Below are positions 12,701 through 22,594 of a stretch of 64,000 nt of DNA, piece by piece. Numbering within the stretch: the stretch's first letter is position 1; each line of letters opens with the position of its first letter. Position numbers and translations under genes: made by a program. Below the pieces are notes generated by a model. The model had not been told where the DNA came from. It saw only the letters and a program-made list of their open reading frames with translations, and did not search any database. The stretch is from Sporothrix humicola. Lineage: Eukaryota; Ascomycota; Sordariomycetes; Ophiostomatales; Ophiostomataceae. The stretch lies in contig WNYE01000004.1 of NCBI GenBank assembly GCA_021396245.1, positions 372,001 to 436,000 on the forward strand. The letters run 5' to 3'.

Positions 12701-15030
12701 CCAATATTGGGCTTTGTCGCCTCTTCTCGGCGTCTTTGTCCTCCCAATCGCTCCTGCCATCCAACACCGTGCCTGCGTGCCTTCCCTCTGACGGAGCACT
12801 ACCCTGGTCCCTTTCCCTTGTCCTCCAAGCCCAGTCCGCATCCACACCCACACCCACGCAACCCACACCTGCCTCCTTTTTTCTTTCAATGTCCATGTCG
12901 AGCTAACCCGCTTCGGCCTGTTCCTTCTCTTTTCCCCTGGCCTGGGCCACACTTCCACACTTCCCTTTCCCTGGAGGAAGGAACCACGCACCACGCACGC
13001 ACCACGCACCGCGGCGCCCACGCCCACAACCAGGCCCCAAATCGCCTGCAAAAGCGATCCAGTTTGCTGCACGCCGACGCTGTCCAGGTCCCCTGCCCTC
13101 ATCGCCTGTGCTGCCCACGCACTCCCCCTTCGCTCTTTCCCTCTCTGCCTCTTTCCTGGTCCCTGCCCCCTGGTCCTTTCTCTCCATCCCTTCCACTCGT
13201 TTGTTCCTTCTCTCCCTCTCTCTTTCCCATCGTTACACCCCCTTTCCTTTTGGTTCTGCTCACCCTCCTTTTGTTTCTCGTTTCCGCTTCTGCTTTTTCC
13301 CTTCCACTCCTTTTCTTCCCCTTCCCTTCCTCTCTTTTTTCTTTTCTTTGCTTTTTTGCCTCCCTTCTCGCCGCCTCATCGCCGACTTTCTCGACATCGA
13401 CAATAATCCCCCTCTCCTACGACGACGTTGGGCCTCTTTTCCCTCGCCTACGACTGTTACGACCCGTCTCGGAGCCTTCAGTGTCTTTTCCTCGTCATCT
13501 CTGTCGTGCTTTCTCTCTCTCTCTTTCCGTCGCTCTCTCGAAACCGTTTTATTTCGTTCTTCGCATTTTCCGTCGTTTTTATTCTTGGAAACCTCCGGAG
13601 GTCTACCGCCGAACGTTCTGTCGCTCTTTTTTTTATTCTCATAAAAATCAACAATTAAATCGACATCAATTTTCAATCAACGCGGACCCGGATCCCAATT
13701 TCATCTCGACGAAACATCGCAAGAACAATCCCAAATTCAAGAAACAATTTAGCCAACAACCCACGCTCTCTCAATCACTTTTTTGGTTTTCAGCTTATCG
13801 TTTTGCGCCTCTCGTTTTTACTTTGCTTTTTTGGCTTCTATCTCGTCGACTTTTCATAAGCTCGACACGTCGCTCCTTTTGTGCCATCTTTGCACCCCAC
13901 GATCCTTTTTCTTCATCGACTGAAGACACGCAGCAATTGCTTTCTTTGCTTTCGTATGCATCTTCTTTGAGAACAAAAAGTCGTACCCAAAACTGTAAGT
14001 CATGCGTGCACATTTATTGCTTTATTGCCTTTTTTGCTCTTTGAAGAAAGAGCAATATTGGCTTTTGCTATTGGATGTTTCTTTCGTCTACCCTCCACCA
14101 TCCGCGAAAAGGACAAAAACGACACACCCCTTTAGTTGCTTCGACCTTTTTTGTTTGTTTGTTCGCATAATCTTTGCAATATACCCAGTGGGGCGACGAA
14201 TCGTCAGATAAAGAGGGAAATACCAGAGGAAAAGAAAGAAAATCGCCAGTACCAAGAAAATGGCTGGGAAAGCGGGAACGATGCGCATTATCACTGCCTG
14301 TTATTCCTGTTATTCTGCTATTCTCCTATATCCTGTGCTCCTATGCTTGGATTTGCAAGAAGCCACTCCCCAATCCGGCCGCCTCCGTCGACTGTCTTTT
14401 ATACCATGATTTCTGCTTTTTGCCCGCGCCCTCTTGTGTTCAGCCGATCATTTGGGGGATCAGTTTATGCCGTTCGCCGCCTCGGGACCACAGATTACAG
14501 ATTCACTGACCGTCGTCACCTTTCCAGATCACACTCGTTGACAGAAACACCATTTTCTTGTCAAGTACACTCGTTTATCAACTTATCCTGACAACTGTGA
14601 GTTCGCATCGCCTGTCCCGTCTTTTCTTCCTTACCTCTCATTTCAACGACCTCTCGACACGACACTTGCTTTTCTTGCATTCCACAGCACAGAAATCGAG
14701 TCCGAGACAAGACCCTGAATTTCCATCACTGCTTGTCATTCTCAAGAAGTCGATGTCTTTGCGAGGACAATAACTAACCACCGCGCATGGCGACCCTGAA
14801 TCCAGATTGAGACGTTTCGCTCTTTACCCTCCTTTTTATCTCATCTTGGATCATTCGATCGTCCGCTCGCTTTTTTGGAAAGACCGCACGAATACATGTC
14901 CCTTATGACATCGGCTTGATCGACGACAAAAACGAACATCTCGCCAAACAAATAGAATCAAAAGAAGGAAACAGCGAATCTCATCAAAGGAAGAAGTTTT
15001 ATTTTCTTCCTCTCTCACACAACCGAAACG
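12700..15030 (+). promoter_or_regulatory. Pyrimidine-rich promoter and 5' leader of MSB2
   Basis: From about 12.75 to 13.65 kb the plus strand is strongly C/T-rich, as is usual just upstream of transcription starts in filamentous ascomycetes. It is followed by a mixed leader up to the ATG at 15031. A consensus donor (GTAAGT at 13995-14000), a GTGAGT near 14.6 kb and CAG acceptors after it make one or more introns in the 5' untranslated region plausible. A 445-codon frame runs through the C/T tract but is low complexity and is taken as non-coding. Confidence 0.5.
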
Positions 15031-17274
15031 ATGCATACTAGCTCGTTTTTGGTTGCCGCATTAGCGGCGGCCGCTACGGTCGTCAGCGCGGAGGAGGGCC
15101 GGCCACGGATCTACTTCCCTCGTCACGTCAAGCGGTCATTCGTCAACGCGACGAGCACACAGCACATCCCTCACGCGCCGCCACCACCGACCATTGCACC
15201 GACCAGCATGCAGTCGATTATTGAGAGCAGCTCCAGCTCGGTTTCCAGTACCGACACCGAGTCCAGTAGCTCGGGCACGACAAAACGCCAGACCACGTCC
15301 GACATTTTCTCCAGCTCAGAGCCGGTCAGCCGTTCCGACGAAAAGAGCGCAACCACCAAGCGGTCAAGCACCTCTCAGGCACGGGACTCGTCCTCGTCCG
15401 ACGGCCGTGTGACGACTGTCATAATAGCCACCAGCACCGTTGTTGTTCAGCCATCGAGCGAGACTGGCTCGAGCGACATCGGCTCCACGACGAAGACGAC
15501 CAAGGCCGCCACCACCAAGAAGGCCTCGACTGAGTCTGCCAGCACTGAGTCTGAGAGCTCGGGCATCGTTGTGTTCCCCCACACGTCGTCCACTGAGACC
15601 GGCACGACCAAGGCGACCAAGACGACCGCCACGTCCGAGTCCTCGTCTGCCCCCGTCGACCCTCTTTCGTCGCTCAACTCGGCCATCAGCAGCCTGCTGA
15701 ACCCCAAGACGAAGACGACCAGCACTTCGACTGATGCTAGCTCGGCTGCTCTGTCAAGCGGCATCAGCCACACTGGTGCCGGCACTGGTGTCACGACCTC
15801 GACCTCGCCCACCGCTACCGCCTCGACCACCGACAAGACCACCGACATCCTGTCGTCGATCCTGTCTTCGCTGACGCACGACCCCACGGGCAACGGCACC
15901 TCTGTTGCCCCGACGTCTACGACTGTGCAGACCACGGGCCCTACTGACACCGCCTCTACCTCTGTCCCGCCTGTCTCGACTCAGTCTTCGATCATCAGCT
16001 CTGGCATCAACCCCCCGCCGACTTCGAACATCACCTCGCCTCCTCCTGTTACGTCGACCACCCCTGGCACCTCGCTCCCGCCCTCGTCTGTCCCCACCAC
16101 GATTGTGTCCCAGCCGACCAATGGCACCGATACGACCGTCACTCCTACTGGCAACCCCAGCTCTACAGGCCCTGATAGCACTGTGCTCCTGCCCACGACG
16201 ACTGCCAACTCCACCAACCCCGGCGGTAACGTGACCGAGACTGTCCCGCCTGTCTCGGAGACGCAGACCTCGAAGCCTGTCAGCCTGCCCACGAGCGCCA
16301 CCACGACTGCCCCCGTTAACACGGCTTCGTGGCTTCCTACGACGATCCTTGTTCAGCCCACTCAGAGCTCCGTTGTCGCTACTGGCCTGGCTCCCACCAC
16401 GACCACTGGTCTGCCAACGGGCCTGCCCAAGGCTATCACCCCCGACACGAGCAACAACCCGGCTCCTGAGGACACCACGGAGATCCAGATTGGCTTCGGT
16501 TACGGCCTGAACTACGCGTTCGTTGCTGTTACGCCCAAGGCTGCTGCCCAGGTCCTCAAGATTCTTCCTGAACTCCTGGCTTACCAGGGTGGCTTCGACC
16601 AGAGCAAGAGCGTTGTGCAGCGTCTTGTGCCGTACGACACCACTACCCAGCTGGGCTACGTTACGATGCTTGCCATCTGCACGTACCCCACGTCTCTGGT
16701 TGAGCAGCTCCGCATGGACATGCACATCCCCACTGCTGCCTTGTGGAACGACCCTGACCAGCTGGCCTACAACATGTCGCAGGAGATCAACCCCGCCATT
16801 GACATCCTTCTCGGCTCGACCCTCGACTACTCTGCCACTGGCGCGGCCAACGGCGCTGCTGCTTCCACGACTGCTGGCTCCAACGACCTGTTCAACAACA
16901 ACGACAGCAGCGACCAGACCGCCCACCAGCGTGGTGTGACTGCTGGCATTGCTGTTGGTGCCATTGTTGTCTCGGCTGCCTACGGTGGTGCCATGTTCAT
17001 CATTGCCCGCCGGTACAAGCGCAAGAAGCAGTCTGTCCACCGCCGCAGCAACTCTCTGACCAGCCCCTCGGAGATGCGCCAGACTGGCAGCCCGGCTCTG
17101 ATGGGTGGTGCTCTTCTGAGCCGCGACTTCACGTCGACGTACGGTGCTGTTGCTGGTGGTGCTGCCGGTGGCCGTGACTCTCACGGCAGTGGCCGCAGCA
17201 ACACCAACTCGGGCCGCACTGCCTTCATCTCGGCACCCGTTGCCGCTGAGAACTCCCTGGGCTGGAACTAAGCA
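15031..17274 (+). CDS. MSB2: Msb2-type signalling mucin
   Basis: Single-exon gene for a 746-residue membrane mucin. Msb2 is a surface sensor that signals through Cdc42 and the filamentous-growth/pathogenicity MAP kinase cascade. Visible parts in order: a signal peptide (residues 1-20, ending VVSA); a long Ser/Thr/Pro-rich region with many NxS/T sites (about 30-480), expected to be heavily O-glycosylated; and a non-repetitive extracellular domain (about 483-602, beginning TEIQIGFGYGLNYAFV) that matches the conserved membrane-proximal domain of fungal Msb2. One transmembrane helix follows (about 634-658), then an Arg/Lys stop-transfer cluster and a short tail of about 88 residues ending in the ISAPVxxENSLGWN signature of filamentous-fungal Msb2. 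The start gives the signal peptide directly. The unusually long gene-free upstream region suggests complex control. Identification rests on the folded domain and C-terminus, not on the mucin repeats. Confidence 0.9.
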
Positions 17275-19580
17275 GATTTTATCATCTGTTTTCATTCCTC
17301 TCCATGATAGTGCAGTTCGCGTCGTTCGTTATGTCCCTGGTCTCCTCACTCCGTCGTCTGTGATGTCTCATGTACTTGCATTTTTGTGCGAGTACATGGG
17401 AGCAGATAATGCCGCCTTGCCCTCGCCGCTACTACCATTTTAAACACCCTTTTCGCTTCTTCAGAAAAAACCAACGCAAACTACAACAAGCTTTCCTTCA
17501 AAACTATTTTTATACTTCGATACCCTTCGGGAGGTCTATGTTTGGGCCGGTTGCACCTTTTTATTTCTTGAATTTCTCCCTTGTTGGTTCTTTCCACGCT
17601 CACCTGCTGGGTTGTGTCTCGCGACACTGTCCAGTCGTGGGAAGAATCAAACTTTTTGACGAATCATATACAGTGGCATCCTACTTGAACAAAGAAGGCC
17701 CTGCCCAGCTATCTACTTTTCCTATATTTTCTCATCTATTTTTTTATATCTTTGCCGTCATATTTATATTTTTCCTAGTGTCTCTTCATTTCATGTCATT
17801 TACCATTCTTCTGACGAGGGAGGGGGCAGGCGCATCATAGCGGCCACGCTTTTATGTCTGACCAATCATCTCTCTCTATATTTTTTTTGTTTATATAACT
17901 TATAGATTCCTCTTTTCTACATCTTTCTCTCATTTTTCTTCGTCTTGCTTACCACATCCACGTTCGACAGCAGAAAAACGAAAAAGAGTTTGGAAAAGAC
18001 GGTTCATTTTTCTTGGAGAGCTCCTGTTCTCCCTTTTACAAACCATCTTTTTGGTTTATAATATTTTTTACTTTTGGATTTTATGGTTTGGACAGGGCCT
18101 GGCGCGCATGGCAACTATCAAACGGGGGAGGGACATGGAGCCATGTATATTTTTACTGGGGAGAGGAGGGGCACAAGCAGAAAAGGGGACGAGGAGGAAG
18201 AAAGTTAGCGGATAGCTGCACCAAGACCCGAATTTTTTTTGCTACTATCTGACCGACCAGGGTTCGTTGATTCCTGCTGTGTGTTGTGTATGGTGAAGTG
18301 TTGACTCTGGTGCTGGGATGTTGTGATGCTGTTGGCTGGGGTTGAATAAAGGAATGGGACAAGACAGGGGCACGTACCATTGTCCCCTGCTTGAACCTTC
18401 TTTCTGTACCTTATCTCTCTCTCTTAATCTTTTCCCAATCTACTTTGTACATTTTCTGGAAACCCTCTCTGGTAGTAATACTGGCTTTGAGATACAAGGA
18501 GGTGCGAGAGAGTGTATGGTAGATTTGTGTTTTCTAGGGACCATTTCCCCATCCTGCCGTTTGTACATACTCCTTTTAACGCCTTCGCTTCAATTTTCGC
18601 ATATGTCTCTCTTCTTGGTTCTCGTCTACCACACTGGCGTATTGAGACAGTCTCGTCTGTATATGCTTCCTTTATACTTTATACGACTTATAAAGTCTCT
18701 CGCTTCTTTTGGCGGATTTGTGTGCATGTGTGCCGAAGAGGGCTATTACGGGGTACTCGGCGTACCCTCTGTTATTGTTGTTGTTCTTTTAGTTACACAA
18801 CAGCTTTGTTCATGTGTCCCATAACATCGTATGTCGCGTCGTCGGTGACTCGAGACATTTGTCTTGGTTGTCGAGAAAAGAAGCGAAAGCTGTGTACCAT
18901 GTTAACTCACCAGTCACAAGCGGACGTTAGTGAAGTGTTGTTGGCCGACGCTAGCTCACCTCTTTCCCGAAGGATACAGGACTCGGTAGTGCGCTGGCGC
19001 GGCTCTCCGCGCGGTGCGCTACAGCGCACTTTAGCGCATTTTCGAGCCAAACGGGTCCATCTCCCATTTCCCCAAGTTTTGCTCTTTCTGCTTGTTCGCT
19101 CCTTCTCCTCGCTTCCCCTTGCCGAACGACCAACGGGTCGTACCTTCCTGCATTCGCTGCATGCGTCGTTGCTTTGTCCGGCATCGCATTCCCGCCCCTC
19201 AATCTTCCCCTTTTCCTCTCTTTCTTCCCTCACACAACATTCTCTCGCTTGACACGCCCGCTGTGCCAGAGCCTGTCATGGACTGAGACCTTTTCTGGCA
19301 AGCTCTCTTCCCCCATTTCGCAATCTAGCTGAGCCCCAGCCCAAAAGCCCCAAGCTCATTAGGTCAGCCCGACCGTGCCTGGCTAGTCAGGAGCCACTCT
19401 TGGTTGCAGCACTCCCGTACACAAGACGTTCAATTACGCCTCACACACGACTCGAGACTCGAGACTCCAGACGACACGCCGCACGTTGCGCGCGCGTGGG
19501 TAAAGTTCAGACTGAAGAGCCACACTGGTCCACATCTCGCGTTTTCCGTTTGTCGTCTGAACATCTGAACGTCAGAAAGC
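17275..19580. other. Intergenic region MSB2 to MFS permease
   Basis: The first part should hold the MSB2 3' untranslated region and terminator; T-rich stretches lie at 17.7-18.1 kb. The last part is the promoter and leader of the permease. A GCGC-rich patch with inverted repeats lies at about 18.98-19.04 kb. No gene is seen. Confidence 0.6.
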
Positions 19581-21437
19581 ATGGCGCGGTCCGATCTTGT
19601 TGGCACCGGGTCGGCATCAAACCGGGCGGCCGCACCCGCGTCGCTCTCGCTTAGTCCATGTGGTCAGCATGGTGGTGGTGCTGGGAGCAGCACCGAAACA
19701 TCAGACGACCCGCCGTCGGCACGGCTGCTGACGCCACAAAGCAGCAGCAGCAGTGGGGCAGATGGTGAGCGAGCCGGGGAAAAGGACGAGACCTACGGCG
19801 AAGAGATTGAGATGCAGCAGCTGGACGGCGAGCACGGCCAGTCCAGTCGATGCCGGTCTTCGTCGTCATCGGCCCTTTCCGTTTTCTCAGACACCGACTC
19901 TGACAGCGACGACTCACAACCACCGTCGCCAGCAAAACGCTGGCCATATTCGGCCGACGAGGAACGCGCCGTGGTGCGCAAGTTTGACCGCCGGCTCGTC
20001 ATCTTTGTGGCCGGCTTGTACATGCTGAGCTTCCTGGACCGCTCTAATATTGGCAACGCCCGCGTCGCCGGCATGGACGAGGACCTGCAGACGACGCCGC
20101 CGCGTGAAGACTGGTACGAGTGGGCCCTGTCGGCCTTTTACGTGACGTACATTTCATTTGAGTGGATGGCCCTGCTGTGGCGCTATATTCCTGCGCATGC
20201 CTATGTCGCGGCCCTCGTTGCTGGCTGGGGTCTGGCGGCGGCGCTGCAGTCGGTGGCCGGCTCGTACCCATGGCTCGTGGCTATGAGAGTGCTGCTGGGC
20301 ATTGGCGAGGCCGGCTTCGCGGGCATCCCATTATATCTAGCCCAATTCTACAAGAGAGACGAGCTGGCCCTGCGCACAGCCATGTTTATCGCGGCGGCGC
20401 CGCTGGCTACCACCTTTGCGGCTTCGTTGGCGTGGGCCATTATGGCGCTGGGAAACCAAGTGGCGAGCCCGATCGCGCCATGGCGGTTGCTGTTTTTGGT
20501 GGAAGGCTTTCCCTCCGTCGTGGTGGCCGCAGTGGCGTGGCGCGTGATCCCTGACGCACCGGACAAGGCGCACTACCTGACGCGGCGGGAGAAGAAGCTG
20601 GCACGGCTGCGCCTGGAGAGGGGCGCACCGCCATCGCCCTCCTCTGCAGAGCTAGGCCTCCTCGGCGTGCTCGTCGACCCGACGGCGTGGATCACCGCTT
20701 CCATGTTTTTCTTGACCAACATGGCCTATAGCTCGCTGCCCGTCTTCCTGCCCACCATCCTGACCGCCATGGGCCACGACGCCATCTCGGCTCAAGCGCT
20801 GGCGGCCCCGCCCTACCTCGCCGCCTTTGTCGTTGTCCTCACCACCGCCCACGTCTCCGACCGCATGCGTGCCCGGTCACCACTACTAATCGTCCATGCT
20901 CTGGCATCTGCTGCCGGCTACGGCGTCTTGTCGCTTGGCGAGTCCAAGTCGTTGAGCCGGACCAGTATCCTGCGTTATTTGGCCGTCTACCCAGCCGCCA
21001 TTGGCTTCTTCAACGTCGTCGTCCTCCTCATCGCCTGGAACCTGAACAACCAGCGCGGCGAGCGGCGCCAGGGCGGGGCGTTTGCGCTCTTCCAGGTGGT
21101 CGGCCAGTGCGGACCCTTACTGGGCACCAGACTCTACCCCAACAAGGATGCGCCGCTCTTCTTGCGCGGGATGCGCACCATGGCGGCGGCGATGCTGGGT
21201 GTGGCCGTGCTGGCGGTTGTGCTCACCATTGTCCTGAGACGGCGGAATGCAAAGCTCAACGCTGCGGAATCAAAGCAGCGGGCCAAGGAGGAGGAGCAGG
21301 ATGAGGAGGTAGGTGATGAAGTTGAGGATGAAGGAGGAAACGACGAAGAGGAAGGCCTGGTCGGTCGGCGGAGGCAAAAGAAACGGCGGCGGCAGGTTCT
21401 AAGCGAACAAGAGGCGCCGTTCCGGTACATGATGTGA
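19581..21437 (+). CDS. MFS permease, anion:cation symporter (allantoate/nicotinate-type) family
   Basis: Intronless gene for a 618-residue major facilitator of the fungal anion:cation symporter family, which includes Dal5 (allantoate/ureidosuccinate), Tna1 (nicotinate) and relatives; substrates are small organic anions taken up with protons at the plasma membrane. The long hydrophilic N-terminus (1-130) is rich in Ser and acidic residues. At about 138 the typical opening KFDRRLVIF...LSFLDRSNIGNA begins transmembrane segment 1, and about twelve hydrophobic segments follow in two groups of six with the usual central loop (near RREKKLARLRLERG). The late motif AWNLNNQRGERRQGGAFALFQ is also typical. 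The C-terminal tail (about 568-600) is very acidic and ends in a basic patch. The substrate cannot be told from sequence alone. The gene stands alone with no obvious functional partner nearby. Confidence 0.85.
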   Translation: MARSDLVGTGSASNRAAAPASLSLSPCGQHGGGAGSSTETSDDPPSARLLTPQSSSSSGADGERAGEKDETYGEEIEMQQLDGEHGQSSRCRSSSSSALSVFSDTDSDSDDSQPPSPAKRWPYSADEERAVVRKFDRRLVIFVAGLYMLSFLDRSNIGNARVAGMDEDLQTTPPREDWYEWALSAFYVTYISFEWMALLWRYIPAHAYVAALVAGWGLAAALQSVAGSYPWLVAMRVLLGIGEAGFAGIPLYLAQFYKRDELALRTAMFIAAAPLATTFAASLAWAIMALGNQVASPIAPWRLLFLVEGFPSVVVAAVAWRVIPDAPDKAHYLTRREKKLARLRLERGAPPSPSSAELGLLGVLVDPTAWITASMFFLTNMAYSSLPVFLPTILTAMGHDAISAQALAAPPYLAAFVVVLTTAHVSDRMRARSPLLIVHALASAAGYGVLSLGESKSLSRTSILRYLAVYPAAIGFFNVVVLLIAWNLNNQRGERRQGGAFALFQVVGQCGPLLGTRLYPNKDAPLFLRGMRTMAAAMLGVAVLAVVLTIVLRRRNAKLNAAESKQRAKEEEQDEEVGDEVEDEGGNDEEEGLVGRRRQKKRRRQVLSEQEAPFRYMM

Positions 21438-22036
21438 TACACGCACGATATACTAATGTCCTTTACTTTTCACGTGCACACAACTGTACCTTGACACAGT
21501 ACCCTATTCTTATATACCCTTCTTATATGTCTAATTCTACTTCATCAACATTATCAAAACAAGGAGCTGTAGATGTGGGCACAATGGCAAATATGTGTAG
21601 TTGGTAAAAAAGAGGGTTCAAAGAAGTATAAAGAAGGACGAGAAGAAACGTCTTTGTATTACATTGAAAGCTGGGGTCGAAGGATACAAAAGACGTGTGA
21701 AATGTATAAGAGGATAAAATTAAAACAAGCCAAAACCAATAAACATCAATAAACTCTAAAGGTGGGTTAGAGGCTGACTGGAGTAAACAAGTCAAACCTC
21801 TGTGTATTATAGAGAAACCCATCAACCCTCCAAAAACAAAGGAAATAAGAACAAAAAGTTCAAAATGGAAGACTCATATCGATTGTCGTTTTAGGACAAC
21901 AGAAAGACGGCCGATTATCCACTACTCGCTCATCGTTTGTTAACTTTGACTTAGATGGGAACACTGAAGAGTGATTCATTAGGCTTTGTGTCGCACCTCG
22001 AAAGAAAGGGTGGTTGTTTATGCCGAAGAGATTCTC
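21438..22036. other. Convergent intergenic region
   Basis: AT-rich spacer between the 3' ends of the MFS permease (+) and the Ser/Ala-rich protein gene (-). It should carry both terminators. No gene or clear repeat is seen. Confidence 0.6.
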
Positions 22037-22594
22037 TTACAGGGTGACGGCAGATGCCGGGGCCGACGAAGCCGATGAAGCCGACGAGACGGACGAGACA
22101 GACGAAGCGGAAGAAGCACTGGCGGCGCTGGCAGACGAGGCGGACGAGACCGAGGAGACAGAGGCAACGCTGGCCGATGAGGCGCTGGCCGACGAGGCGC
22201 TGGCCGAGGCAGAAGAGCTAGCCGGGGGCGTGTAAGAGGCGGCCGAAGCAGAGGCAGAAACAGAGGCAGAAACAGAGGCCGACACCGAGACAGGAACCGA
22301 CGACACGGCAGACACCGACGCCACCGAGGCGACGCTGGACGCCGACGACGCCGACGACACGGCCGAGCTCAGCGACGAGGCCGCCGACGCGAGCGAGGAC
22401 TGGACCGACGACAGGGACGACTGGACAGCCGAGACGGACGAGGCGACGGACGAGGCCGAGGCGAGCGCGCTGGAGGCACTGGCCGAAGCAGAGGCGGCCG
22501 ACGACAGGCTCGACAGGATCGAGGGCTTGCAGACGGAGGCGTAGGCGGCGCCGGACCACATGAGGCCAAAGGCGGCGTACTGCGTGAACTTCAT
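22037..22594 (-). CDS. Small secreted Ser/Ala repeat protein
   Basis: A 185-residue protein of very low complexity. A signal peptide (MKFTQYAAFGLMWSGAAYA) precedes one cysteine at position 22. Almost everything after that is Ser, Ala and Val in short SSVSSASS-like repeats, with one PP-containing break (YTPPAS) in the middle. There are no charged residues over long stretches, no transmembrane helix after the signal peptide and no clear GPI signal. It is likely a secreted or wall-associated O-mannosylated spacer or coat protein. The protein on the opposite strand is an acidic shadow; the signal peptide and a TATA-like box about 180 bp upstream support this strand. No family is recognised, and the repeat makes homology calls unreliable. 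Confidence 0.7.
   Translation of the reverse strand: MKFTQYAAFGLMWSGAAYASVCKPSILSSLSSAASASASASSALASASSVASSVSAVQSSLSSVQSSLASAASSLSSAVSSASSASSVASVASVSAVSSVPVSVSASVSASVSASASAASYTPPASSSASASASSASASSASVASVSSVSSASSASAASASSASSVSSVSSASSASSAPASAVTL

Noticed and set aside
12707..14044. 445-codon plus-strand frame rich in Ser, Pro, Phe and Leu
   Set aside because: It follows a C/T-rich tract, shows no domain, has overlapping long frames in other phases, and sits where the MSB2 promoter and leader should be.
15754..17295. 513-codon frame antisense to MSB2
   Set aside because: It is rich in Arg, Gly and Val as expected from reading the complement of GC3-rich Ser/Thr codons; the plus strand has clear Msb2 motifs.
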